A DNA stretch of 64,000 nt from contig JAEHOE010000060.1 of assembly GCA_016858145.1 (NCBI GenBank), forward strand, positions 186,001-250,000, read 5' to 3'. Shown piece by piece: positions 38,116-49,788 of the stretch. The stretch comes from Edaphochlamys debaryana (taxonomy: Eukaryota > Chlorophyta > Chlorophyceae > Chlamydomonadales). The notes under the pieces were generated by a model. It did no database searches, was not told where the DNA came from, and saw only the letters and a list, made by a program, of their open reading frames with translations. How positions within the stretch are numbered: the first letter of the stretch is position 1; each line of letters begins with the position of its first letter. The position numbers and the translations under genes were made by a program.

Positions 38116-41100
38116 ATGCTCTGTAGTGCGGAGCGACACGTTGATGTGGTGAGAGCCATTCCTGCATGAGGCAACGCTCGCTCGCCTCTCACGCGGTCGC
38201 GATAGCTTTAACAATCAAAGATTCAGCAGCTCCGGGGCTCCGTGTTGCTCGCACCTGAGATTGGGCCCGACCGTGCCCGCCCGTGATCGCCCCACGCCGC
38301 CCCGCCCCCTCCACTCTCAGGCCGTCGTCGGCGGGGGCCCAGCCGGTCTAGCCACGGCGCTGGCTCTACGCCGTGTCCTGCCTGCGGACACGTCCATTCA
38401 GGTATGTTGTAATAGTTGCGGGTTTGCGGTTTGCCAGCCGGTCCAAGCTCGTCCAAACCGGCACGCGTGCTCCATGTCCAGGTGCTGGAGGCGAGACACC
38501 CGGCAGCCGAGCGGGGCACTCTGATCGCCATCGAGGTCAATGGGTTCCGAGCGCTGGAAGCCATACATCCCCGCCTCGCCCACCGGTAAGCTGCCACTTT
38601 GGCAGCAGGACGCCTTCTAGCTGCCCTGGGACACCGCGTGCCCATATCACCGCGTTCTCATGCTGTTGCCATGTGCTTGGCCCTTGTGCCGCTTGTACAG
38701 CATGTACGAGCAAGCGGTGTACAGCCGGGGAAGCCCGTGTTACGACGAGGTGACGGGCGCACGGCTGCCGCTGGAGAGCAAGCACGACGCGGCGCAGATC
38801 CTGCCGAGGCACCGGCACACGCCCTGCGCGCTCTGGTGGTGGCGATGCGTGGAGCAGTTGAGGGAGGAGCTGCCGGAAGGTAGGGGCTCCTCGTATCTTG
38901 GACTCGGTTGCTGCATCATTGCGTCGGGGCGTTCATATACGAGGGTGATTTTACAGATGGAGGGCACAGTGGAAAAGGCGGCCTCAACCTGTGTGTTCTT
39001 ACACTTCCCTTCAGGCACCTTCCACTTCGGCACCAAGCTGGCGGACGTGCGGGAGCTGAGCCCCGAGGAGCAGGCGGCGGCGGGGGGCTTCCGCTACGCC
39101 CTGAGCCTGGAGCGCACTGCGGAGGCAGGGGCGGGGGCCACAGCAGGGGCGGGGGCGGCAGGGGGCGAGCGGCTGGAGTTCCGGGCCCGGTGGCTGGTGG
39201 GGGCGGACGGCTACTTCAGCCGAGTGAGGAGGCAGGTGAGACGGAGAGGCGGGCTTCCGCGGTGCAAGGGGGCGCCGAGCTGGGGGCTTCTGCTACATAC
39301 ATTCGGCGGATGGTACATTAAGGGCTCTTGAAGACTCGTACCCTTCATCTTGACCGACGGAAAGGGACGCAGAACTGGGGCGGGTGAGGCAGATGGGGAG
39401 AGGGGAGCGGCCACGCAGCATCCATGCCCTATTGCGACCCGTTTCTCGGTGTCATCAATAGGTTGGAGACGCAAACATGCCCAAGTTCAACGGAGAGGTA
39501 GGAGAGGGCCGGTGGTCAGATGCGTTGTCATGGGACAGACCCATCGACACAGCCGGCGCATACTGGTAACCTGCTCTGCTGAGCTCTAACGTCCACTAAC
39601 GGGCTCTGCGGCGCAGGTGTGCTGGTTTGGCAGCGTGGAGCAGGCGGACCTCCGCGCTGCCGGCGCCGACTGGCCCAACGCGCTACGCGAGGCGGACCGG
39701 GACATGACTGTATCTTATGTCCCCCAAACCTTCGGCAAAGGCGCACGTCTGTCCTTTGCGGCTCGAGCGCTGGGCGCCGGCGGCTCCGAGGGTAAGCCGA
39801 GCTCCGTAGTGCAGCTGAGGGGGTTAGAAGACAATACCGAAGCGAGGGGCGTAGGGCGTGGTTGCGAGCTGCAGCTGAGGGGGTTCTGCCTGAGGGCATG
39901 TTGCCTCCGTTGCCCCACTTGATCTCGCTTCCGGCCTTGCTATGCCCAGGCGGCGACGCGGGGTTCTGGTACCTGCGCGCACCGGTCGAGAGGCTGCAGG
40001 AGGCGGGCCTGGACTTCCCGGGTAGGACGGGTTAGCAGCGACCACTCCTGGGCTGCCGCCGCTCCAGCTTTGCATGCCTTTGTGCCCCAGCGCTGTGTGT
40101 CCGCTGCTTAGCAGATGGCTGCGTACGGCCTTACGACTCAAACCGCGCCCGCTCCACTGCATGTGTGCAGGCCCCAGCCCGGCGCCCGGCGAGCCTTCCC
40201 CCGCGCTGGCCCGCGGTCTGGCCGTGTTCGCGCACCTGCCCGCGGACGTGCGCGCCTTCATCGCCGCCTCCAAGCCCGAGCGCGTGACTGAGAGGGGCAT
40301 GCACATCCACGACACAGACAGCCACGTGCCCGTGAGCGGTGGCGGCCGGCTGGGCTGGGCTGAGCGTCGTCTGGGGTGCCAGGGCTGGGCCCACGGGCGG
40401 AAGTTGGGCTGTGTACTTGCGGAGAAGCCCAGGGCCAACACATGTTTGCTGGGCACGTTACCCTGAACCCCGTATGTTCCGTCCTTTGCCTCCCCTTTAG
40501 GGAAGCTGGCAGAACGGGCGGGGCATGGTGCTTGTGGGTGACGCGGCGCACGCGTGGCGCCCGGACGGGCAGGGCACCAACCTGGCGTTCGAGGACGCTG
40601 CGGTGCTGGGGGCGTGCGTGCGGGAGCACGGGCTGAGCGACGAGGTGTGTGGGCGGTTGCGGCTAGGGGTCGATGCAGCAGTCCACCTCCCTGCCGCACT
40701 GGCTCACCAAACGAGGGTAGTCGTCAGTGGCTTGATGAGTAGTGGCCCATGCCTACAAAGCCTTGATGCCTTGCTTTTGTGCCCCGCCTTTCCTAGGCCT
40801 TCCGGCAATTGGGGTCCACCACGAGTGCATTCCTTGCCCGGCTTGCGATGAGCATAGTCGACCATGTCTCTGACATTACGTTCGTATCACGCCACCCCCA
40901 GGCCTTCCGCCAGTTCCAGGCGAGCCGCGTGGAGCGTGTGGCAACCATCCAGGTGAGGGGGGCCGGGGTCCAGGATCTCCAGGGGCCGGGGACCTCGGGG
41001 TCCCTAACAGTTGCAGATTGCAGGTGCATGCAGCGGCCCTTGTGGATGCATCCGCATTATTATTTCGTGACCCCTTCTTTCGCCCGCGCAGGCGGACTGC

Positions 41101-41373
41101 CACCCGCCCTTCAAGGTCCGCATGCCCCTGGTCTACGCGGCCAAGTTTGATCCGCTGTGGTCCCCCACGGACCTGCCCGTGCCCGTGGCCAGTACGGCGG
41201 AGGGACTGGCATGGTCGTACGAGACCATTCGGGAGATCGTGCAGCGCCGATCGGGCCTGGAGCTGGGGCCTGAGGCGCCGGCGGAGGAGCTGGAGGCGAG
41301 GTGGCAGGGTGGGGCTGGCGGTGAGCAGCTGGTCGGAGGCAAGAAGGTCGAGCCTCTGGCGGTTGAGGTGTAG
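38116..41373 (+). CDS. FAD-dependent monooxygenase, array copy 1
   Basis: Twelve exons: 38116-38148, 38321-38401, 38482-38585, 38701-38879, 39015-39235, 39462-39497, 39617-39791, 39950-40021, 40171-40331, 40501-40644, 40902-40952, 41092-41373; 512 residues. The dinucleotide-binding VVGGGPAGLATALALRR starts at about residue 13, WLVGADGYFSRVR is the DG motif, and GMVLVGDAAHAWRPDGQGTN (GD motif, residues 367-371) contacts the FAD ribityl chain. This set defines class A flavoprotein monooxygenases (kynurenine 3-monooxygenase, salicylate hydroxylase and relatives), which hydroxylate aromatic rings using NAD(P)H and O2. The substrate is unknown. The start was set by homology with copies 2 and 3, whose first exons also end in a Val-Asp-Val/Leu element. 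No clear transit peptide. Intron 10 holds a dead copy of the start of exon 11 (40796-40809). Confidence 0.82.
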
Positions 41374-42602
41374 CTCGGCAGCCGCGTGAAGGTAGTTGAG
41401 GGCTCGCGGCGATGAGGGGGCTACTGCGGGAAGAGTCGTCAGGGTGGTTGACGGTGAAGGGCAAGGTCAGAAGGGCGGCGGGTGTATGTCAGGCGCATGA
41501 GGTTGGGTTCCCCTACTAAGCCCGACATGCCATGCCCGACACGCCATGTGAGGGGAGAGGTGTATGAGATTCCGCCCCAGTGCGTCAGCAGCAGGGGCAG
41601 GAGCGCTCCTGGTCGCGGGAAAGGGGGTGTATGAGGAGGGCGTTGTCTCGTTGTGGCGCACACGCAGCGAGGCTACCTACCGGTAGCACTACACAGAGGG
41701 GTACTTGCGGTCGGGACTCTCGGGATGGAGCGGGCGGAGGAGCCTTTTCTGATGGAGGTGGCACTTCAGTCTGCCGGGACGAGTGCAGCGGTAGTAGCTG
41801 GAGCGAAAGTGTGGAGCGGAGGCTCACGGGCGCTGAAATGAATGCACCCGGGCGAGCCAGATGCGGGGTGGCGGCGAGGCGCTGTAAGGAGCGCCTGCGC
41901 ACGGCAGAGCGGCATTGGTGGGCACAGTGCAGCAGCGAAGGAAGGGGGCTGAGCAGATAGATAGCACGCGGGCAAGAGAGGTCACTGGGGTTATAGGCCA
42001 TCAAAGGCTGTCACCAATCTTCCCGGCTTTCGCATGGGGCCCCGTATCGAGTAGGCGCAAACGCGCCATGTCTTGAGAGGTACCCGTAGCTCCCTCGCGG
42101 GTTCCCAATCCAGGACGACACCGCAACCTGCAACAGTTGGTGCTGTTAAAACCCGTAGCTCCACTTGGCCGCACGTTAGTTGCTCATCCAGTCTCATCAC
42201 CCCCCAACACATTGACAGTCACCGCACCGGGAGCAGCAGCTTTTCCTGTCTCTCTCATCTCTCTCATCTCAGATCCTACCAGCACTCGGCCCAGCCCAAT
42301 GCTCCGAAGCCCTCCATGTCCTCGCCCCGACCCCGCCACCACAGCCAGCCGGCCAGTCCCACGTGGCTCAACACCCCCAGCAGTTTGCCTTCAGCCCCGC
42401 CAGGCCCCGCGCCCCGCCTCCGACCTCGGCACCACATCCGCCGGCACCTGCCCACCATGGAAGACTGTCATCCTACCAGTACTCCAGGCACTTCAGCACT
42501 CCGTCTGCCCCCCCGCCCCCCCGGCCCCGACATTCAGCACCCCGGGGTCTTCCCTGCCGCTCCGCGCCCTTGCTGCGAGAGGCCGCCCCGAGGTACCCTC
42601 AC
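41374..42602. other. 3' region between convergent FAD copies 1 and 2
   Basis: Holds the 3' UTRs of the plus-strand copy 1 and minus-strand copy 2. No gene accepted here; open frames on the plus strand at 42073-42880 are mirror reading of the copy 2 terminal exon and its 3' UTR. Confidence 0.5.
41883..41887 (+). terminator. TGTAA polyadenylation signal, FAD copy 1
   Basis: First TGTAA after the stop codon, 510 nt downstream. Confidence 0.45.
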
Positions 42603-45530
42603 TCACGCCGCCGCTACAGCCTGCTTCCGTGCCTCAGCCTGCCGCCCCACCTCCCCGCCCCCCTCCGCCCCTGCGCTCGTGTCAACGCGGGCCCGGCGCT
42701 GCACGATCTCCCGCACTCGCGCGTGTGACCATGCCAGTCCCTCCTCCGTACTGGCCACGGGCACGGGCAGGTCCGCGGGGGACCACAGCGGCTTGAAGGT
42801 CACGCCGCGGAGCAGGGCGGTGCGCTCCGCCAGCGAAAGCCCGGCGCTGGCGCCAAAGATGTCACCAACGCGCTTCTGTTGAATTGCCTCATATGCCGCA
42901 AAGGCCTGTAGGGGGGTTGCAGCGGGTTGCAGGCAATCGTGGGGCGGAGTGGTGTGGGCCGTATGAGCGAGGACCTATGGCCGGCCCCGAACCGCTCACC
43001 TCGTCCCCCAGGCCGTGCTTCTTCACGCACGCCGCCAGCACCACCGCATCCTCAAATGCCGTGTTGGTGCCCTGGCCGTTGGGCCGCCCGGGGGCGTGCG
43101 CCGCGTCCCCCACAAGCACCATGCCCCGCCCGTTGGCCCAGCCACCCTGCAACGGGGCCAAAAGGGGCAGCAGCTCAGCACTTGAAGCCGTCAGCAAGTG
43201 TACGGCACAAGGGGCACAAACCTGCATAAACAGCGTTTGGACACCCTGAAAGCCCTCACGGCCCCAGAGGCAGGAGCAGTAAATAGTCAGATGAGAGCTG
43301 TCCCCGCTTACCGGAGCGAACTTCTCCCAGGGGTGCTTGTGGATGTTCCTCTCCATGACCTGATCCGGCTTGGTTGCGGCCAGGAAGGCCCGCACGTCGT
43401 CCGGAAGGAACGAAAAGGTGGCCAGGGCACGGGCCAGCGCGGGGCTCTCCTCGCCGGGAGCCAGATCGGGGGCTGCGTGCAGCAAAGAAATTTCAGTTCT
43501 TAGCGGGCGTACGTGTGTGAGATCACTGCACGCAACCGTACGGCAATGCTCGGGCTGAGGACCTAGCAGCCGTAACTCCCTGATATCATGTGTGTGTTCA
43601 GTCTCACCTGGGAACGGGACGCCAGCTGCCGCCATGTCCTCGGGCCGCGCCTGCAGCGCCCAGACCCCCAAGTCCTGCTGCAAACCCGCCGCCTCTCCGC
43701 CCTGCTCTTCTGCGTCCGCCGCGCCTTTGTTGTCCCGCCTTGACCCGATCACTGGGACCGAGGCACGCAGGGCGAGGAAGAAGCGAGGCATGGTGATGGG
43801 ACTAGCCCCCCCCGGGACGTAGCCAACCGCAACGGATTGCAGCCCTCCCATGTCCCGCAGAGCCGCGGGCCAGTCCGCCCCAGCCGCCGCCAGGTCCTCT
43901 GCGGTGACGTTGGCCCACCAGATGACCTCATCGCAGAATTCTGGCGCCACGCCGTCGCCCACCTGTACGGCACATGTGTGATGCTTAGGCAGCGCTCGCT
44001 CATACGAGAGCAGCTCAGGGGGGGGCGGGGTCGCGTCATCCCTGACTACTTTCAGCATTACAGAAGCCAGCTTCGCCGTCTCACCTGCCTCCTCACGCGG
44101 CTGAAGTAGCCGTCCGCCCCCACCAGCCACCGGGCCCGGACCTCCAGCCGCTCGCCCCCTGCCGCCCCCGCCCCTGCTGTGGCCCCCGCCCCTGCCTCCG
44201 CAGTGCGCTCGAGGCTCAGGGTGTAGCGGAAGCCCCCCGCCGCCGCCTGCTCCTCGGGGCTCAGCTCCCGCACGTCCGCCAGCTTGGTGCCGCGGTGCAC
44301 GGTGGTGCCTGCAAGAGCAGGGGAGGCGACGTGGGCTTGCCGGAACGTTGGTGGCAGTTAGGCCCGCCCACACGAGGGGAGCAGCAGCAGCAGATACCAG
44401 GCGCACCCTCGGGTAGGGCCTCCTGCAGGATCTGCGTTGCTCGGCCCCTGCAGGCATAGAACAGGGAGTGGACATCGTTGCAATGTAGGCATGGTGGGAA
44501 TTGGCTGGCCGAACCGAGTTGCTCCTACTACGTACCAGCCAATGTTGATAGACGTGTGCTGGTGTTCGTCCAAGTCCTTCCGGCGGTCGTAGGGGCTCTC
44601 TCTCTGCGGAACAGGCGTGGCGGGTGCGGGATTGCTCCTTGGAGGGGGACACGAGGTACCCGGTGGGAGGCCGGGTCTATGAGTCATAGCCACAGCAGGT
44701 GAACCCACAATCCATGAAGCTTACTTATGCCCACCCACCATAAACTCCCAGGTGCGCTCCTCATAGAACTGAAAGCGCATCTTGTAGATTCCCTGCTCGT
44801 ACATCCTACACGGGGCACGTAACGCACACGGTGTCGGCTACTACGATAGGCCATCGCGTTTTGGCGAAGTATGCCATAACTGCCGTACCTGTGTACCGCA
44901 CAGGGGACTATGGCTTCCAAAGCGCGGAGGCCGTTCACCAACAGGTCTGCAGGGGTGGGAGGTTGGGACCATTGAGGCCCCAGCGTCAGCCGGCCGGTGA
45001 GCCATTGGGGTTCCTTCTGGCCCCCTGCCAGCCATCGGTTTCAGCTATGGGTAACAAGTCAAGGCAGCATAGTCCCACCGTCCTTGACCTACCTACGCCC
45101 GCTCCATGAGCACTCTCCACGGCTCGAGCTTCAAACAGCTGTTGCAAGGCGGACGGAATCGGTCAGCACATGAAGAAGAACCCCTCCAGTCCGCTGCCCT
45201 CCTAGTGGGTGCGCAGTGTGCAACTATGATACCCGACCTGCGGCCATGAAGGGCGACGCCGCACCCCGCCGCCGCTTGTGACGTCCGGAGGCTTACCGCT
45301 ATCGTGGTGTTGGGAGGCAGGACGCGGCGCAGGGCCAGGGCCGTGGCTAGCCCGGCAGGGCCAGCACCAACAACCGCCTGCGCCAAGGCGACAAAGCAAG
45401 AGGCCAGGCGGGGCTGTGCGTAGATACTGGTGCGGTCGGCGCGTAGCGCGGGCACGGGTATGGGCGTGGCCCCACGGCACGGAACGCCCCCCGCGCACGT
45501 ACGTACCAGATCGACTTCCATAGCTTTCAT
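42603..45530 (-). CDS. FAD-dependent monooxygenase, array copy 2
   Basis: Twelve minus-strand exons: 45530-45507, 45377-45297, 45138-45093, 44946-44889, 44805-44739, 44603-44536, 44447-44407, 44308-44085, 43962-43608, 43472-43312, 43146-43000, 42905-42603; 524 residues. It carries AVVGAGPAGLATALALRR (from residue 9) and GMVLVGDAAHAPGRPNGQGT (GD motif near residue 388). Compared with copy 1 the gene structure differs: the region of copy 1 exons 3 and 4 is broken into five small exons (46, 58, 67, 68, 41 nt), whereas copy 1 exons 6-8 are here a single 355-nt exon. Exon 8 (GTKLADVREL through GYFSRVRRQ) is almost identical to copies 1 and 3. In-frame ATGs at 45521 and 45590 are alternatives to 45530. 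Substrate unknown. Confidence 0.8.
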
Positions 45531-46276
45531 AGCTGCGCCCGAGTAGCCACTGGCAGCGTGCGCTGTGGCCAGAGCCAAGTGGGCTTGCAAGGCCCCGCGC
45601 CTAAGCCGATCTCAGCTTTTATCAGCAAATTTTACGGCGCATTACACCTATAGTTTGTCTGGTTACTCGAATCTACTTGCGGCAGGGTGGACCAGCCCGT
45701 CTGATGCCGAGCATCGTCGCGCAGGAAGGGAGCAGGCAGGAAGCGCGTAGCACAGTTCTCAGGAGAGGTACTGGTTACAAAACGTCGATCAGGGACAGGG
45801 TATGTGTCTAATTTGCCAGCCCGACAATTGCGGCCAACAATGTCACTTCCGCGCCAGCAGGAGTATGATGGCGACTACGAGTAAGATGTCAGGGGCCTAG
45901 GAGAGCTAGTGCCAATACTTGGATTGGCTGCCGCTGTCGTACGCCCCAACGCACGACACACGCATGGGCCTGTGCTGCCCGTGCACTCTTAACTCCTCGT
46001 GAATGGGCCGTATGGAGTGCCGGGCCTTGCAAGTTGCATAGTACCGTCGGCGCTCGCAAAAGCCAAGCGGAGCCCGCCATCAGTTCTGTACTCCCGCCGC
46101 TTGTCCCCACTGACCCCTTCGACCTGCCCTTTCAGTGCCTTCCCCGCTTTGGACCGAATACCGTGGCCCTGCCATCGCTCACAGCTCGTCCCTGTTGACG
46201 AGGTTACCCATACATAATCACATACCGGTACATCCCTCCCTTCCTCACTGCCTCTTGCCCACGCCGGCCCCCTTGA
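45531..46276. other. Intergenic region between FAD copies 2 and 3
   Basis: Promoter of copy 2 and 3' UTR of copy 3 (both minus strand). No gene recognised. Confidence 0.5.
45775..45779 (-). terminator. TGTAA polyadenylation signal, FAD copy 3
   Basis: TTACA on the plus strand (TGTAA on the minus strand), about 500 nt after the copy 3 stop; a second candidate is at 45652-45656. Confidence 0.4.
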
Positions 46277-49184
46277 TTACGCCGCTACGACAGCCGGCTT
46301 GGATGCCTCCGCCTTCTGCACCAGCTCTCCGCCCCTCTCCGCCCGTGCACCCAGCTCCAGGCCCGACCGGCGCTGCACGATGCCCCGGATGGTCTCGTAC
46401 GACCAGGCCAGGCCCTCCTCCATGCTGGCCACGGGCACGGGCAGGTCCGTGGGGGACCACAGTGGCTCGAAGGACACCGAGTGGATAAGGGCAACGCGCT
46501 CCGCATAAGACAGCTGTGCACTGCCGTACACTGCCGCAACTCGCTCCTGCTGTGCCTTCTCGAAAGCCGCGAACGCCTGCATGCGTGCGAGCAGCGGTAG
46601 CGCCGAGGGGCAAACTTATTGCAGTGACTGCGGTTCAGCTCCGGTCAGCTCTCAACCAGTTTGGCCAGGCTTTGTCCACTCTGTCCACCTAGAGATTAGG
46701 GCCCCCCGGCGCCCGCCCACTCACCTCGTCACCCATTCCATGCTCCTTTACGCAGGCCGCCAGCACCGCCGCATCCTCGAACGCCGTGTTGGCGCCCTGC
46801 CCATCGGGGCGGCGTGGGGCGTGCGCCGCGTCCCCCACCAGCACCATGCCCCGCCCGTTGGCCCAGCCGCCCTGCAGCGGGTGGATCCCAAAGGGAGCAC
46901 CAATCATCATCCCATGGTAAGGTGGCCTGCAGTCAGCTTGGAGCCCCCGTACTAACTGAACGCACGGACACGAGCTCCCGGGACAAGGGCTTCCTCACCG
47001 GCAGGAAGCCCTCCCACGGGTGCATGGGCAAGCTCCGCTCCGTAACCTGTTCCGGCTTGGTTGCGGCCAGGAAGGCCCGCACGTCGTCCGGAAGGAACGA
47101 GAAGGTGGCCAGGGCACGGGCCAGCGCGGGGGACTCCTGGCCGGGTGCCGCGGCGGGGGCTGCGGTGGGGCCAGAGGGCAGTAGTTGGAGTGAGTGAGGC
47201 CAGGAGGAAGGATTGAAGACCCGTGACTGAGGCTCGCATGCTGAGTACGTACGGCGCCCTCGTGATCCACCTCAAGTACTCACTCGTGCTATCCAGCCCA
47301 GCTGCCTCCAGGTCCTCGGGCCGGGCCTGCATGTACCAGATCCCTAGCTCCTGCGTGCCCCCGCCCTCGCGCCCGAACACCGGCAGGCAGCCACGCAGCA
47401 TCAGCGCGGCGCGCGGCCCCGAGGTACCCGGGTAGCCTGCCGGGAGGTAGGCCACAGCGGCCGACTGCAGGGCACCCATGTCCCGCAGAGCCGCGGGCCA
47501 CTCTGCCCCCGCTGCCGCCAGGTCCTCTGGGGTGACGTTGGCCCACCACCCAATGGCGCCGCTGGCCACCGGCTCCTTCCCGTCGCCAACCTATGGAGGT
47601 CAAAGTGAAGGGTAAGAGTTTTCAAGAGCCCTCAAAGTACCGTTTTTTGTGGTATGTATTTAGCAGAAGGCCCCACTCCGCGCCCCCTTGCACCGCGGAA
47701 CCCCGCCTCGCCGTCTCACCTGCCTCCTCACGCGGCTGAAGTAGCCGTCCGCCCCCACCAGCCACCGGGCCCGGACCTCCAGCCGCTCGCCCCCTGCCGC
47801 CCCCGACCCTGCCGTGGCCTCCGCCCCTGCCTCCGCAGTGCGCTCCAGGCTCAGGGCGTAGCGGAAGCCCCCCGCCGCCGCCTGCTCCTCGGGGCTCAGC
47901 TCCCGCACGTCCGCCAGCTTGGTGCCGTAGTGCACCGCTCCTGAAGGGCGTTACAAGCAATGTGTAAACATTCGAACGACCTACGTCAGCAGTTAGGCCT
48001 GCCCACAGGAGAGGAGCAGCAGCAGATACCACAAGCACCTGTCGGTAGAGACTCCTGCAGGATTTGCGTAGCATGCCACCTGCGTGCGTAGCAGTGCAAT
48101 CCCTCATAAGGGCCCACGCCTGGCTCCTGCCGTTCCAGCCCCTAGGCAGCTCCATCCCATTGAGCCGGTTCCGAGACCCCCCACCAGTTGACGATGATGG
48201 GCGTGTGGCCGTCCCGCGCAAAGCTTTGCACGCGTGTGGCCGCCTGGCTCACAGGGCTTTCTCCCTGGGGATGATGATGCCAAGCAGGCAAGCACAGCCG
48301 TCGTCGAAGTTGTTAAGCAAGGCAAGCAGCCCTCGAATGCACTTCACAGCTACCACCTAACCTTGAGCTCCCCTGTCCGCTCATCATATAAGGAGAAGCG
48401 CATCTTGTAGATTCCCTGCTCGTACATCCTGATCGACAGACCAGGGCCATGCGTTGAGGATATGTGTGTGGTTATAGCCCGCTACTCTGGTCTGGAGTCT
48501 CGAGTATTGGCAGGATCAGCCTGGATCAGCTGGGGGTTGCAGCGACCCAGCCCTCACTTGTGCACTGCCGTCGGGTCGATTGCCTCCACGGCCCGGAGAC
48601 CATTGACCGCCAGATCTGCAAGGTTGGAGCCCGGGCGCCGCGGGCGGACAATAGTAAGGCAACCGGTGAGGGCGCTGCTGCGCTTAACTTGGCGTAGTCG
48701 GGATTCCTTGACTGTCCTCTCGCCGCTTGCTGTGAAGCGGGTTCAGTTAGGTGGTGATCCCACTGGTCCCCCCAAGCGCCGCTCAGCGTTCCGCGGGCGT
48801 ACCTAGGCCTGCGCCGCGCTCGCCGCTCAGCTTGCGCGCGTCGAAGAGCTGGCGCGAAGAAGAGGAATTGTCAATACAGGGCACGGACACCCGTGCCTCC
48901 TCCCCCTTTGTCCCTCCCCCCCAGGTCCCTCCCCCGTGGTTCTTCCGCCCTGGCCCCCTGGAACTCCAACCCTCGTGAACCGTACAGTCACTGGCAGGAC
49001 ATGCCTCACCGCAACGTCCGTTTGAGCTGGCAGCACCCGGCGTAGAGCCAATGCCGTCGCCAGACCTGCTGGGCCAGCCCCGACGACCGCCTGCGGCCAC
49101 AACCGCGCGTTTATGCTCGTATGCCGCGCCCACAACACGCCGGTCAAGGCCAGTCACGTTCGCCCCCACCACATCGACGTCCAT
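46277..49184 (-). CDS. FAD-dependent monooxygenase, array copy 3
   Basis: Twelve minus-strand exons: 49184-49170, 49090-49010, 48848-48803, 48615-48558, 48428-48362, 48264-48185, 48079-48039, 47940-47720, 47590-47284, 47159-46999, 46871-46725, 46576-46277; 507 residues. The start MDVDVAVVGAGPAG puts the FAD-binding loop almost at the N-terminus, so no cleavable transit peptide is expected. The GD motif GMVLVGDAAHAPRRPDGQGA is near residue 372. Its exon pattern is that of copy 2 (small exons 46, 58, 67, 80, 41 nt), so copies 2 and 3 are sisters. The first exon is only 15 nt. It is divergent from the Rieske gene at 49789, sharing a 604-bp 5' region. Like its relatives it should hydroxylate an aromatic or similar substrate with NAD(P)H and O2. 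Confidence 0.8.
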
Positions 49185-49788
49185 CCGTGCGCTGGCGCTG
49201 GTGGGCCGCGTGGCGAAGTCGGGTGCAGCGGAATCCGGCTCCGAGCTTCCCGCGTCAGCACCACCAGGAGCGCGATGACTTCCGGGTTTCATACTGAATT
49301 CATGGCTTGCCGTGGCGTCTGCTTTCACTTTGCGACATGCCGGGTTGGCCCGACCGCGAAGAATTCGGAGTGCTGGTGCAGCACGGCAACTGTCGCGACG
49401 TGCACCCTCAAGCTGTCGCACGTGCATACGCATTCTGTCCCTCTATTCATATGTAGCGTCCTTGCCCTCCCCGGGGACACCAGCAGCCCTAACCTTTCGC
49501 GTCCATCGCGATCCGGGCGGCCTGGTGTCCAAGAGTCGGGCCCCTCGCAAAACATTTGTGTGGCCTTTGTGTGCATACGCCACACCTTGCGGAATGCGCG
49601 GGCGAAATGCTAAGGCGCCCCCGGGCGGGATGGGGACCGACGGGTTTGGGGCCACCGGCGAGGGGGGGGTTGCCGATTCGTGTTCGTGTCAACCGCTTGC
49701 GGGCCAAGCGCGAAGTCTGCTGTCGCTTTTCAACACCAAGCACTCCAACCGCGCTACAGAGCGGTAGCTCATATAGCAATAACTCGCG
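49185..49788. promoter_or_regulatory. Shared 5' region, FAD copy 3 / Rieske copy 1
   Basis: The two start codons are 604 bp apart on opposite strands, so the 5' UTRs and promoters of a FAD monooxygenase and a Rieske oxygenase overlap here. No TATA box was recognised. Confidence 0.45.

Noticed and set aside
42073..42882. Long open frame on the plus strand between FAD copies 1 and 2
   Set aside because: It is the reverse reading of the copy 2 terminal exon and its GC-rich 3' UTR; the minus-strand frame has the family motif and splice sites.
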